A DNA stretch of 64,000 bases from Blastobasis lacticolella (GCA_905147135.1 LR990061.1:5866026-5930025); one strand, 5' to 3'. Counted from the stretch's first letter, positions 43,301 through 58,300 are shown. The notes: generated by a model not told the origin, from the sequence alone. Translations and numbers: made by a program.

Positions 43301-46300
43301 GATTGTGGCCCACGAAAGTCCACCATAACTGAGCAATATTATATTAGCAAAGAAAGAGACCATGGGACATACCAGAACGACGAGTTAAGGCTGTCTAAAA
43401 TTCTAGAAGGTTCCAGCGACTCTGCATCGTTCCACACGCCACCCACACTGGTTGAGTTTGATCTCGAAACTGAAACAATTTTTTTTATGTTATACGACAG
43501 ACTAACAGGCCGCCTGATGGAAAGTGGTTACCGCCGCCCATGGACATCAGCAACACCAGGGGCGCTACCAATGCTTTGCCCGCCCCTGAATATACCTCTA
43601 ATATACCTCTTGGACGATACCATGTCATCATCCAAAGGAAACACCGTGGCTCGGAGCCACAATACCAGAGATGATTCTGGATCCATCATTATCTACATCA
43701 CGTCTAACTACCAACTGCTGGATATGATCCTCCTCGAAGATGGGAAGGATACGTCAAGATCTCTTGTTGCTTGGACAGATGACAGATTTAGACCGTACTG
43801 AGTACACCTAGTGGCACTTAAGTCGAGCGGTGAACGAAACCTTGAAGGGCTTTCTGCGCATGGGTACAGTTGCGCACCAATCCAATCTGCGCACGAGCTA
43901 ATGACAGCCAATCAGCGCTTTCTCCTCACGACACCTTATTTTTGACTTCTGCGCAATAACGGTCACAGCTCGACGTATGTGCCGTGGTCTATACGTTGCT
44001 TCAAGGAGTGTTCTATGTCTGATACAAGTAAAGTTGTAAAAAATTAAAATTTGATATTCCAACTCGAGGGACATTCGCTTGGTCAGTACAACGAGCATCT
44101 CCAGTACTGTCACCTGCATAACAACGAATACTGTAAATATTCAGTATGTCCTTGACATGCAGAAGAAAAAGCGTAGGAGAGCACTGAACCTTGGAGTACA
44201 GAACGCAGTATATCAACCCACCACCGGTATAAAATGAGCTCGCTTCACTATGGATGCGCATACAAACCGGAGACGGTCCAATGTCTAAACTGAGTAGGTT
44301 GAGGTGCTGCTTTCTGTACTCCTGCGTTGGTCATTTTGGTGTCGGAGCAGCAGCAACTCAAAAACTGTCGGGATCGTCGGTGTCGACATGTCGGTTGGTG
44401 TGCAATTATGGAGTCATCTGGAAGGTAAGGCCAAATTAGCTTCGAATAAGCTTGGAGAGCTTAACCAGTCGAAGCAATACTTTATCTCATAGTAGCGCCT
44501 GTTGGAACGTTGCTCCCACCTTTGGGCTGGCGAAACTACCAACCAGAAAGCCTATTTTCGCGCTGCGACATTTCGAAATTGACATTTTATCTGGCCACAG
44601 GTCTGTATTAAAATATCACTGAAATTTATATTGCAACAAAAACCTTATTCTTAACTACTTTCGTCAGTCCTTTATTGTTGAAGATCGTTTTCAATGACGT
44701 TTCTTACAGAGTTATGTGGCTAAGGAAAATGTCGAATTCGAATGTCAAAAGCGCATAAATCGGCACCCGGCTCAACATTTTTCACTGTCATAGAGGTGCG
44801 CCATACGAATTGTCGACGATCCCATACCAATGTCTCTTGTTACTAGAACTGTTCTAAGGGACTTTGGCTCCCTGTGTGTGTGCTACCAGCTATAGATACA
44901 ATAAGGAATGTTTTGAAGAGGGCTGGAAACTCTCCCACATTACGTTAGCAAACTGTTGGGTGTCCATGCGAAGGTTCGACAGAACGTTGCTTGCTCGTAC
45001 TAGATGCAAATAATACTATTAGGGTGCACTTATGTAAAGTCTGTGGGTGTATATTTGGAACTTTTGGGAGACTTGTGTTCAAAAAGAAACATGTGAGCAT
45101 ATGAGCTCCCAGCCACAGTGTTTCCTTAGAGGTATATTAGAGGTCTCTTTAGAGGTGGGCAACGCAATGGTGGCACCCCTGCTGTTGCTGTACAAAAAGT
45201 TTGGGAAATATTTCAGTATTTATTTAATGTAGACAATGTCGGGGTTTTCCGACACAAACGCAATTCTACCTATTCGCGATGCTACACAATATGGATTCCG
45301 CACAACTGACATTCAACACATTATTTATTACACACAGTCTTTAAATATACACAAATTCATTACTATCTTTGTTGTGTCCTATTTTTTTTGTATTTAACAA
45401 TAAAATTACTTTCAATAATCACCTCTATTGACGTCGTTCCGGTTAGGCGAGTTGGCTATACTCCGCCTTGCTACGTCCTGGAAAGTGACAGGCGAGTACA
45501 TCCGCCTTTCTTCCACCGGGGACATGACTGTCGGTGCTGGGGTCACTGCATTCCTAATCGAAGTCGAAGGCGGTACCATAGCAGGGCTTGCGACTTGAGA
45601 GTTGACCGAGTTTGGGAGATGAGTAGGATTGCAGCTGTCTCGATCTTTCTCCTTGTTCATCTGCTGGGCGGAGTGTTCAGCGATGCTGTCTCTGACATCA
45701 GCTGCCCTCTCCCATTCGAGTTCTGTGCCTGGGCGCAGCTGAGGCGATATCACTGTGGTGAGCGAGGGCCGGGATTCCCTGCCTTCGAGCCAGTAGGTTT
45801 TCATTGCGCCTGGAAACAAAGCGTTGTCATTTAGGGACAATTGTACTTTTAATGTATGGTACGGGGATCTGATCATTCTGTAACTGACTGTATATGTGTT
45901 GTCACTGGTTAACTTCCAAAGGAGGTTACCATTCAAATCGGAGACTTTATAACACAAACATTGTAGATTGGAGCTCATAGTACTAAATGTGATGCTAAAG
46001 ATGGTGGTTTACGTCAACGCGCACTTTACAGGTTTGGAAAATTCTAATAGTTATTGGAAGATAAACTAAAGGAAATTCAAGTCAAATGCGGGTAGTTTAT
46101 TGTTGGATGTAGGCGTCCTCCCGATCCTTACCTTACTTTATAATTGTACTTTACTCCCCCTGATTTGAACAAGGTTGTCTTTTCATTGCATTATGGGAAG
46201 ATGCAACTGTCTCCCGTAACACAGGTCTGTACCTAGCTCGGGATTCAGTGTATACTAATGTGTGCAACGATTATGGAAATAAATGTCTATTTTATTTATT

Positions 46301-49300
46301 TATTATTATTATTGCGTAGGGAAACATTTAAATATCTGTAAAAAAGTCGTGTCTGTACATTGAAGACATTTTAGAAAAAAGAGTCTGGATGGGACTCTGG
46401 GACGTAACTATAACCAAAAAAATTATATTTGATTTCTTTGTGTCTGTCTGTTTGCATATCCACAAACCACATTGAATTTCGGGATAAATTCTAGTCTATG
46501 TGGCTATTCAGGGCTTGCTAAGTTGCTGCCTAATTTCATCAAAATCCGTGCAGCAGTTTTTACGTGATGGAGTAATAAACATCTAAACATACATCCTTAC
46601 AAACTTTCCCATTTAATAAGAAAATCACCTTTGCCTTTTACTTGTATCTCCCCACGCTCCGTCACCATATAAGAAGGCGAGATCAGCTCCCTAGTTGTCT
46701 GCGAGATGTGTATCCTCATCGCCTCGCTGGTGGACTCCATTCTGGAGGCCGTGTTGACGGAATCCCCGAAGAGGCAGTACCGCGGCATCTTGAGGCCCAC
46801 GATGCCGGCCACCACCGCGCCGGAGTGGACCCCCACGCGGATCGAGAGGTGGGAGCCTGGGGGATAAGTGATAATCATTTTTGTGTTAATATCCCGGTTG
46901 TGCTCATGTGCACGAGTGCGCGGGATCCCCCTAGACCATGATCCAGGATTTGGCAGATCAGGTAATTACAGTCGAGCGTCTGCCACCTTGTAGGTGCATG
47001 TGTGGTGTCCGGCAGTGTAGAATAGCACCAACCCCTTACACTCGTGGGTGTCGTACAAGGTTTTTGAGGTTCGACTAATGTTTTCGAGGTTCGACTAATT
47101 TTCGAGGCAAAAGTTTACAGTCTCCGTAGGCTGGAACATGGGCAGCAGCGTTTTCCATTTTTATATTAACATAACCTCCCCTCTCGTGGGAGAGGCCCTA
47201 AGTCCTGCAATGGACGGATGGATGATGACCTTACCCCCGTGACCCTGTTGAGAGGAGAACCTGACAAGATTGGATCACGGTTACACACTCAGAATTCCAT
47301 CCGTATGGCATTTGACCTTTAACAGTGACGCTTTCATATAGTCTTTGAATATGGTCTTTGAATATACATTTTCTTCGCAATTTACTGAACCTAAAGAACT
47401 TAACCGAACACCGTACCTGTACTAGGATCCTTTAGGTCCTTGATAGCGTCCACCATATCCAGGGCCATGTCGCATACCTTCTCCGCGTGGTTGTCTTCCT
47501 TTTCCGGAGCACCAGACACCACCATGTACGCGTCACCTATTGTTTCTACCTGGAATTAGATAGGTAAAGTTATTGTATAGATAAACAAACCACGGTATTG
47601 GGCTAGTAGCTTGACCGATTACCAAGGAGGATGATTTATTAAATGCAAACAACTTACGCAATCAAAATAAAAAAAATGTAAATTTACCTATACCTAATAG
47701 GTGAAGGTAAATCTACATCCATATTAAAGACATCAACGGGATTTTTCTTACATATGCAACTCACTTTTGTATGGAAAGTTAGCATTTTCTTAACCATGGA
47801 GTGGGCGCGTTATTATATTATTGACGTCCTTTACAAAACTTTTCGATATTTTGTGAACTTTAAGCGAGACAAGCTTAGACATTTTGTAGGTATCTGCCCC
47901 CATTTTCGTCCTCGACCGGTGGTGAAAAATTTATCTTGATCAGTACGCGGCCAAAATTAGTTTTAATTTTTTTATGAAACAGCAGATTTTTTTTCACGAT
48001 TTCAATGTTCGTCGTTGATTCTACACGATATTTTTCTATCTGATACATTTCAGGCTATAGCAACCATATTTTGATGATATTGCGAAATTAAGGTATTTAT
48101 GTCTTGCGCACGTTATCAACTTATCGAATCAAAATCATATCAAACATTTGTAGTGACATCAAACGAACCGCACCCCCTCAGCGATAAAAAAAGAGCAAGA
48201 TTCTACATTCCCCACCTTGTAGACCCGGTTCCGCTCAGTCAGCGTGTCGAAGATGGAGTACATCGCGTTCAGCATGGAGACCACCTCCATGGGCGCGATG
48301 CGGGAGCAGATCTCCGTGAAGGTCACCACGTCGGAGAACAGGATCGAGACGCTGTCGAACATCTGGAAGGATGGTATAGCTTGTTAGAATAGAGGAGTTG
48401 TCAGACCACTTTCAAGGGATATTGGTACGCGTAGTTGTGGATATGGCGTTGGCCGTGTGGTGTCCGGCAGAGAAGAATAGCACCAACCCCTTACACTCGT
48501 GGGTGTCATATAGGTAAACACTGATAGGTACATAGAAATTTGGAATGGGAGTTTAAATTAAACTAACATTTGCACAATATACCTGTTTAACTTTTCAAGT
48601 TTTTAATAGCAGTCGGGGTAATTAGATTTTGTAAAAAAAATTATTTTACGCTTTTTAGTTTATAAGCGGCACCATTTCTTCGAAAATGCTTTACTTTTGA
48701 TGTCATGTGTCTGTCCAATCTACTTTTCAGAAAGTATAATAGTTATTGAAATCAGGCATTGAAAATAAATTTATTTGAGCTTCACAATATGGCGCTCAAA
48801 ATTCGCAAATTTGATTATTTTTAAACACCTATCTGAGGCCATTTGGGTTTTTGAGACGAATCTAACGATACCGTCGAAATCCATCCAGCCGTTTGCAAGA
48901 TACGTGGTAAGAAAGATTCAAGAGAACATACAAGATACGCACGAAAAACATAACCCTTTCTTAGCAGTCGGGTAAAAAAAAGAAAGAAGGAAAACCGGAC
49001 CGAAGAAGCGGCTTCTATATTTATATGAACGTTTGTCCACGCGACGTCTGGCGTCCGAGATCCGACATCCGTTCTTTTGGGCCGCATCTTCGGTCCGGTT
49101 TTTTCTCGGATGACAACCGGCCTAACTGTCTAAATCCATCAAACCGTTGGAAAGATACGATGTAATAAAGTACAAACAGTACAAGATATGCGCGAAAAAC
49201 ATAACCTTCCTTGGCACTTTGCATTATTGCGGGGCGGTATTGTGCATTTACAGTGTGATGGTGCCTTGGATCGGGTAAATATAATAATGCTTGTGGAATG

Positions 49301-52300
49301 TTACAATCCCTTAAAACTACCTACCTAACTGTGTCGCCATAAGTTGATGCTGAAATCCTGGTACACGCTAATAAAATTATCGCTCAGCTGATCTCTGCGT
49401 CGCTCGACACGAGTCTTTGTTGGCGTTACAGATTTGAGGTCGGGCTCTAGTGTGGGCGGGAATTTATGTAAGTAGAACGTTCGACGGAGTAGAATATAAT
49501 GTATCCTGGATACTGCCAGGTTCCGTTTTAGTGTAAGTAATTGTATTATATTAACTTGACATGGAAAATTCGATATAATTAATTTTACTTAATATAGTAC
49601 GATTGTTACTAAAACAAATGATTATATAATTTTATTTTATTTAGAACCCTTCCTTCTCCACGCATTCCCCCACTCTATTTGCTGCTTCATATATTCTTTC
49701 GATTTAATTCCGTAACGAATATGTAAAAAAAAAATGAGTTGTAGACCAAAGGGCTCTTTTTGTTTTAAATCTTACAAGAATTTTCAGAGCTATTAAAAAT
49801 TTACAATCACAAATGTTCAGAACCAAAAAGATTGCAAAGTTGGCTACCTTCCTAGACTGGCAATTTTTTTGCTCTACGTTCATAACAGTCTGTATGGGAT
49901 TAAAGAACATATAGCTAGCTGGAGAAAAAAGACAAAAACCTCGACCTTTGCGGAACACCTTAATAAGGAAAACCATATTTTTAACCCAGATAATGGCATA
50001 AAATACCTTCATATAGCTGGGAAAGGACGTAGACTAGATGGACTAGAAGCTATAGAAGTGAACAGAATGAAGAAAGATAATATAATTAATGACCAAATTT
50101 CCTTATCGACATCACCTATTTTAAATTATTTTAAATGACATACCTTCGGTATAATTTATATTTTTTGCCATTTATTTAAATGTATAACAATTGACATACC
50201 TTAAAAAATTTTGACTACTTGTAATTTGTATTATGTTGACATACTGTACACTTCTCTACACTGTGACATCCTAACATTATTGTATACTGTGGGTACCCAC
50301 ATCAATTTCAAATTATTATTTGTCGGTACCTACATATAGCTTGTAAACAAAATATAAAATAATTGCCTGAAGATGAGTAATTCGAAACCGGTTGCAATTT
50401 AATAAAATTGTATAATAAAGTGGAACTAGTGTACAAAAAGTGATTTAATTCATAAGTCTGTATGGGGTTAGGAATCTGTATAGAGTTATAAATCTGTCCG
50501 AAAATTATTTTATACCTTTTAGTCCGATTTAAAAATGTGTGTTTTTATAAATTTCAAATATATAATTATATCAATCATCCGCAAGCACGCAAGATATCGC
50601 TACAATAGTCCACGCGGGCCGTCGCGGGCGGAAAGCTGTTTTCAAATTGTAGACAACTCTCTCCAAAACCGCTAGCACCAGAACCACGCCCGAAATTCCA
50701 TATTTCAGAAGGGACAAAGCAATGCTTATGTTTAATGGGTAGCCGGGTCCTTTATCGTAGGTTGGGATGGAGTGGTAGCCGACCTACCCCAGTCTCTAAA
50801 TCACGCTATGTGTTACTTGGAAATTGATACTGTGAGGTTACGGGTGCCTTGTTTCGGAGTGGCACTGTCATATTCATGGAGTGTTAATTGCCGTAGGATA
50901 GATGGGTATCGAATAATTACAAGCACGTATTTAGTAATTAAGGGGCGTTGATGGCCGAGTGGTTAGGTATGCGACTCGTAAACGAGAACCCCATTGTGGC
51001 CATGTACCAATAACTCTTTCTGAGCTATGTACATGAGTTGAATGCTAACCGATGCTCTTACGATGAGGGAATATATTGTAATGAAACCTGAAGATTCAGG
51101 CGTCTGAATGTGAACCATGATCCAATCTAATCAGGGTCTCCTGGTAGCAGGGTCATGGAGGTCTGATGGTAGTCGCTCCAACGTAATTATTTGATCTGTC
51201 AAGTCCTGGATCATTGTCAAGGCGGACCTGGTACCTTCGTGCGCGAGAGCACAATCGGGACATTAAAGCCAAAATGATTATTTTTATTTAGTAATTAGTA
51301 GGAACTGTGGAATGGAAAGAAGATAACTCTGTCCGTTATCTTCTATATCTATCTATTAATATTAGGTCGGAGGAAATGACCTAGCTACGAGGTGAGGATG
51401 CTGAAAGTGGTGGCAGAAAACTGGGAAAGCGTTATAAACGCTTAGATGATGATGATGAAGACAGACAGATGCGAAAAGCGACTTCATTTTATACTATGTA
51501 AGGATTGAAGTATGGATATTGTAGTGAACTAATTCCTAAAGCAAAGGAAGTGAATACCCAGACGGGGCGTCGAAATCACTAAAAGCTTGAGAGCACAAAA
51601 AGCTCGTAAAGCTCCCAGGATTTCGAACGGGAGTGGCTGAGTACTCGCTAATCCGTTCGCCCTGTTTTAAACGGCGAGCTTTAGCCCTTGCGTGGAAAAG
51701 AATAAAGCGTCGACGGTCCATAAAGACTTCAATTTGGGACGTAGCTAGATTAGGGTCTGGAATATGACAGGCTATATATGCAGAGGTATATTAGAGGCTT
51801 CCTTAGAGGTTAGAGGTGTTGCTGATGTCCATGGGCGGCTGTGACTACTTTTCATTAGGTGGTGGCCTGCATGCCTGTTTGTCGGCCATATTACAAAAAA
51901 GGCCTCCTGCCCAACTTCATTCGCGCGAAATAACGTGTACGTAGTATGTACTCGTGTGTGTAGTCCACACGAGCGAAAGGCTAGTCAGGACATAATGTAT
52001 ACAAATAATATAATGAAAAAAAGTCACTTCCCGACGTCTCTCCCTCTGTATGTATGTATATGTATGTACGTGGGGCACACGTAACTCATTATTAAACCCA
52101 TTTATAATAACTGATATAAAGGCTGAAGTTAATGTTTTACCAAAATGTGTATTTTAATTAAGCTATTTCTTTATTTTCATCATTTGATTTAATTGCTATC
52201 AGTTTCCATGAAACCTCTACGCATCGTTGAATCGTTCCCCAGTTTTTCTCGTTACATTTAATACCCACATGCGAGATATCATGATGTGTTCTGTGATCGA

Positions 52301-55300
52301 ATCTCTTTATATCTACAATGAAACCCAACATCTTTTGTGTGAGAAAGAAATTAACGTTTACAGAGAAAGGTCGGGACCGTCTTTGATCTACAATCGATGT
52401 TCTTGCGTTCAAATACGTTAAAGGATTGCTATATGTATATGTGGCCGTGTGGTGTCCGGCAGAGTAGAATAGCACCAACCCCTTACACTCGTGGGTGTCG
52501 TACAAGGCGACTAATGTTTTCGAGGCAAAAGGTCTAGCCCCCGTAGGCTGGAAAATGGGCAGCAGCGTTTTCCATTGTTATATTTATAACAATGCGATAT
52601 CCAACCCGCCCGGCCAGGCATGGAGATTATGACAACAACCTCCTCTTTAGTGGGAGAGGCCCTTAGTCCTGCAGTGGACTGTTATGGGCTGTGATGTTGA
52701 TATCTACATATATTATAGGTAGGTAGGTACTTACACATGTTGTACTAGAACGACAAATATAGGTAACTAGACGCGGTCTAAAGAGTATAAATACTTGGGA
52801 AATTATCAGATTGATCGAAATCAACTACCTACTTAATCGAAATAGATTTTTGTCAATCTTATAATTGATTGAATACAGAAGACGTCACTCTGTATACAAT
52901 AAGATAGTAGCTAAAAGATGGACGTCTTTATTATTCAAAATCACTATCACTCTATCTTAGATTTCATCACTACTTACCACATACATAGTTACAAATACAT
53001 AACGTCACGACAGTTTTATGTAGATCCACAAATGTAATTTACATGAATGCCGTCATTGCTGATGTGTTGCCTATTTTTGTAATATTATGTTTTCTTTTCT
53101 GCCTGCTTGTATTATGTGTGCTTGACTAGTTGTTAAAGGCTCCATTGAATAGTCTACAGACTTTACGACTCTACGCAATCATTCTTCAGCCTCTCTTACC
53201 CTTCGCAACGACCAAAAGGGATGAAGGGCTAGTAATACCTAAGTAGCAATTAGATAGTTAATAGTCATAACATGAAAACATTATAAATTCGCAGCCTTAT
53301 ACCTATAACATTAAAGACTAAAACATACCTCGCAAGTATCGATGGGATTCTCCCCATTCCGCAACCTGTCGGCGACCTGCTTCGGTATCATCTGGTAAAG
53401 CAGTTCGTCGGTCCTCTTCATCTCCTCGTCCAGTTTCCTCATCGACTCCTCGAGTTTCTTGCTCTTCTGTTGCTCTTGGTCCAGAGCGAGTTTCAGTTCC
53501 ACTGACTGCTGGGTGCCGGCTAGCATGAGGTCCCTGTCGGGCGATGGTGAAGGTAAGAATTAGTGAAGGCTCGTCGTGCCCCTGTTGACAAACGGATGGG
53601 CTAGCTAGAGCTAGAGCAAGTTGGGGTTGTGCCGTTCAGATAATTTGCGGTATTGTCGCCATGCACGTGACCCAATATATACTTTTTGACCATAGTATTT
53701 GACACTGAGAGTTATTGCGCAGTAGTACTGTTATGCGCAGTAGTGGCCTTCGTAGTGGCGAACGTTCTCGATAGTTGACATCCCATATGACATTTCTACT
53801 GTCATATTTTATTTTGATTTCTGTGGTTGTACCGCACGTAAAAATCCAAACATCACCTCGTACTGTGTGAGTGTCTTGATATGATCACCCAAACGGAGTT
53901 CTCCAGGGATAACCAACTTCTAAGTATTGAAAGATATTTACAGGCTTGAAGGGCACGAGTTCGGGAGCTCCAGAAAAACAAGTCCGATATGGTTAACATC
54001 GTTTAATGAACAAAAGACTACCTACAATAGTGCATTTTATCTATTTATGAATTGTTTCAACTACCTTCATACATTACAGGTATCAGCAGTAAATATTTGA
54101 TAATGCACTTATTACACATGCCTAAACTCAGTTACTAAAATCAAAAGCAAAAAGCGTGAGACCAAATCAAAGTGGAATGTATTGCTCAATCAATAAGGTC
54201 CATTTTTGTATCACGGCTTTTGTAAAGCGGAGCGACACGTAACAATATTAGTGATACAAAAATGGACCTTATTCTATGAACTATACTTTGATTTGCTCTC
54301 ACGCTTTTTGCTTCTGAATTTAGGCATGTGTAATAAGCGCATAAGCAAGGCATCTACATATAGATGATTACATAGGACTATGTTTATATGACACATAATT
54401 TAATCTCAAGATAAATTGTTTGGCAACGGCAAAAAATATCCACATACCCGAGGACACTGACAAATGAACCGCAGGCGTGGTGTAGATCATTTCTCATGTT
54501 TCTCACATCTACGAGTATTTGGAAAGTGAGGGTACACGAATGCGTCTGGTGATAATTAAGTTACCGCCCGAGTGGGTTTCGTTTTTCTGTCTACCTTCAC
54601 CTTTTGAAGGAAGTATTTTGTTTCTTGCTGGTTCTAAAGACTTTGACGATGATAGGAAACTTCTCTGTTGCCGAGTGACTTAGGGTACTATTGAATTGAT
54701 TGAACTCTTGGTGTCTTAAGCCCGATTGCACTAAACTTTAGGCGACGCCTAACTTGACTTAAAATATTCATAACAAGGAAAAGCATTGCACCGACACCAA
54801 CCTTAAGTGAAAACATAACTCGTAAAGTGACTCTTAAATTTATGACGCCGATGATGTGACTCCTAAATACTTAGAAACATTTTATGGTACCACCTTAGGC
54901 GCCAACTAAGTTTAGTAAGGGTAGTAAAAATAATCATAGTAAAAATAGAGGCCTATATCTTTTTACTAATCTAACAATTTTAGTTTTACTTATCTAAAAA
55001 CTTATTATTATTACTTACTTAATTAATGTACTACCTACAGACAAAAAAGTAAACAAGTACAGGTACTTACTAGCGGAATCTCATATAACACGTGAAAATC
55101 GCGAGAAAAACTTAACATTAAGTTGTTTATGTTCTAAATGGGTACGTGAATAGGATCAAATATTTTTTACATTAAGATTAAAAAGTGCTACACAGATAGA
55201 TAAATTAGAAGGATTAGAACCATGTCGCTTGAAACCAGGGATTTCAGGAATTCATACGGTCCTTTTACTACGTCCCTTTTACAGCGTTTATGGGGTTTTG

Positions 55301-58300
55301 GAACGACCTTGGTTTAAGGTTTGATATACGTGAACTTCTTTTATGAGAAGTATAATGTCACAGAGAAAACAAATACTAGGTACAATTAATGGTTTAAAGA
55401 GAAAATATTTGATTGTTTTTTTGTATTGGATAAACTTAATAACTACTTAACCGAAAGTTGTTTCATCTATAGTAAGCTATTATCAAAGAGTAACATAGCC
55501 TATATTATCAAAATGTTGCATGTTCGTGCATAATTTCAGAACCGCTGCCTACTATTTTTATTGTGTTTGGAATTGTCAGGACAAGAATTGTAAAAAGAAA
55601 AAAGAGTGGGTCTCGAAATTTTTTGCGTTCTTATGCTACTCTCAAAAGATAGCGCAGTTACATACTTAAAACTTGACATTTAAAATCTTAGGACAGATCC
55701 AGAGGGCACTAGTGTAAGCCCACCTTGCAATACATTAGAATAACTCCTGAAATATGGTTCTATATTTTCAAACTTACCTGCTGAAGTCGTGCATAGACAA
55801 GTCATTGATGTAGAGCCCCGTGGAGACCAGCGCAGAGAGATCTGGCATCACGGGCGTTCCCAGGTACATCATCATACGCCAGTTGTCCATGTATATCATC
55901 TGGCCTGAATGGAAAACATAAAAATTAAATAAGCATTTTTAATAAGCAGTAATAGAGAGTTTATAAATCAGTAAGTCATGTTATCGTTACGTTTAAAAGG
56001 ACAAAGATTAGAGCACCTGTGGTCTATGGGTTACGGGTTACGGGGTCCGTCTCGTAAGTGAAAGTTACCGAGTTCGATCCCCAGACTTTTTCTGAGTTAC
56101 GTACATAAGCTAATCACTGACCATACTCTCTCGGCGATGGAAAACATCGCGATAAAACCTTCACATTCAGGTGACTGATCCAATTAGGTCGTATTCTCCT
56201 GGTAAAAGAGTCACGGAGTTTAGATGGCAGTCGCTCTACTATAATCACTAGATCTGCCAAATCCTGGACCATAGTCAAGGCTGGTGCGGGTTCTCGTGCG
56301 CGAGTGCACAACCAAAATATTGACACCAAGATGATTATTTTACAAATTAGGTGTAGATACATGACACATAATGCATAGGTGTATTTAAAACTACTAAATA
56401 AAGTGAAATTGGTGAATATACGTGAAGCATTTCTAATTTGACATTATTCCAAAGTATTGGTACTCATAGTTTTTAATTCGAACCACATAATGACAGTCAA
56501 TTTGTACGCAGGTGATTTTGTATCAGCGACATATTCAGTGCAAAATTAACGTTTGTTTGGTTACAAAGTCATTTCATATAACCAAAACGTGTTGAACAGG
56601 GACAACGGAAAGTGGCTCTACTATCCGTGTACCCTTTTCATACAATTCACATCGGCTGCGTCTACCTTTCAAATGCAAATTTATTTCATCTGGCAATCGG
56701 CGACCGTCGTAGGCATAACGCTCCTTGCGAGGCACGCCTGCAACATCCAAAACTGTGAAGTACCCTCAAATGAAATTTGGCGCCCAAGAAGGGACTTCTG
56801 ATAAATAATTTTCAGCATTGTAAATTGCATCTGTATGTCCATTGTATTACATATTACCAATTATGTTAATACGACAATTAAATTAGTGTTGTTACTTAAT
56901 AAATTAGCAAAGCATATGGAAGGAGCAACATTAACGGTTAATAACGCGATGTTACTAAGTTGAACGTTAGATCCTAAGCAAATTAATACACTAATAATAA
57001 TATAACTTTCAAACATATGAAATTAGTAATAACAAGTCCACACCAGCTGTGCAAGAATTTATGGCTAAGTTGATTCGGGTTGGGATTGAATCAGGCCCTC
57101 GTCAATGCCGGTTCAACGATTTGACAGCGTCTATGAGTGACGTATTTCCACGTGAGTGAACGTACTATATCCCATTGGTGTTTTGCAATATTATATTAAC
57201 GTCATTGTAAGGGATAAGGGGATGTTAGAGCGTCGGTGGCAGATTGGTTACGGTATCCGATTCGTAAGCGAGAGGTACGGGGTTCGAATCCCACTGCGGC
57301 CCTGTACCAACGACTCTTTTTTGAGTTATATAACCGATGCTCTTACGGCGATGGAATACATCGTGATGAAACCTACACATTGAGGCAACTTAATGAGTAA
57401 CCATGATACAGTCTGGTCAGGTTCCCCTGGACGCAGAGCCACAGAGGTCAGATGGCAGTCCCTCCACTGTAATTACCCGATCTGTCAAATAATGGTCAAA
57501 ACGAACCCCAGGCCCTTGTGCTCGAGAGCACATGGTAAATAGCGGCAGTGGGATTCGAAACCGGTACTCCTCGCATTGCGAGTCGGGTACCGTTACTACT
57601 GGACCACCAACGCTCCTTTGAGAATTTGTGCCTTACTTTAATATTGTACTTGTATTGAATTTTTTAAGCAATGTCTTAGTTTTCTCATTCATTTTAAGTT
57701 GAAACTCGAGAAGATTAGAAATTCTTCACTTTCTATAAAGTTCCAAGGTTTAACCAAATCTAAGCAAAACCGAGCGCAAATAACAAAGTTTTGAGTAAGA
57801 ATCAAGTTAATGAATTGAAGATTAGAGCTCAGTCGCCTCTTTGATTAAGTTTCGATTTTCTGCTAATCGAGTTTGCGATAAGAATTCTGTAACGATTACA
57901 AAGTTTCTTCGTGAAAATTTGAGGTTCTTTGGTTTAGATCGTGTTATAGGTAATTGTTGTTTTGTTGGAGTTCTAACCATGCTTAAAACAGGAAACCAAA
58001 TCCAGCATTTGACAAGGTTCAACCTAGCAATGAGATTACTAGAGATTTAGAAGATTGGTCCAACAAAGTTACAAAAGTATTATATATGGAGACTTTCTCC
58101 ATCATGGCACTTTGGGCCCTATATATTTTCATCCGAACAAAAATCAAGCAAATTCAATTAATAGACTACATAAAGAAGACTAAGTAGGTACAGTCGGCTA
58201 TTATCTGACCCAATACGACTTACAGCAATTTTGTGGAAGGGTTCGGGTGTATCGTATGATCCACTAAGTATATGTTGGTCAACACGTTCCAATTGTAACC

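Noticed and set aside
43262..43801. 179-codon open frame on the plus strand
   Set aside because: It runs through a dispersed family C repeat whose other copies are not open in this frame, and no domain is visible.
57227..57310. tRNA gene from the good A and B boxes
   Set aside because: The same head occurs many times with a shared non-tRNA body, so it is a SINE.
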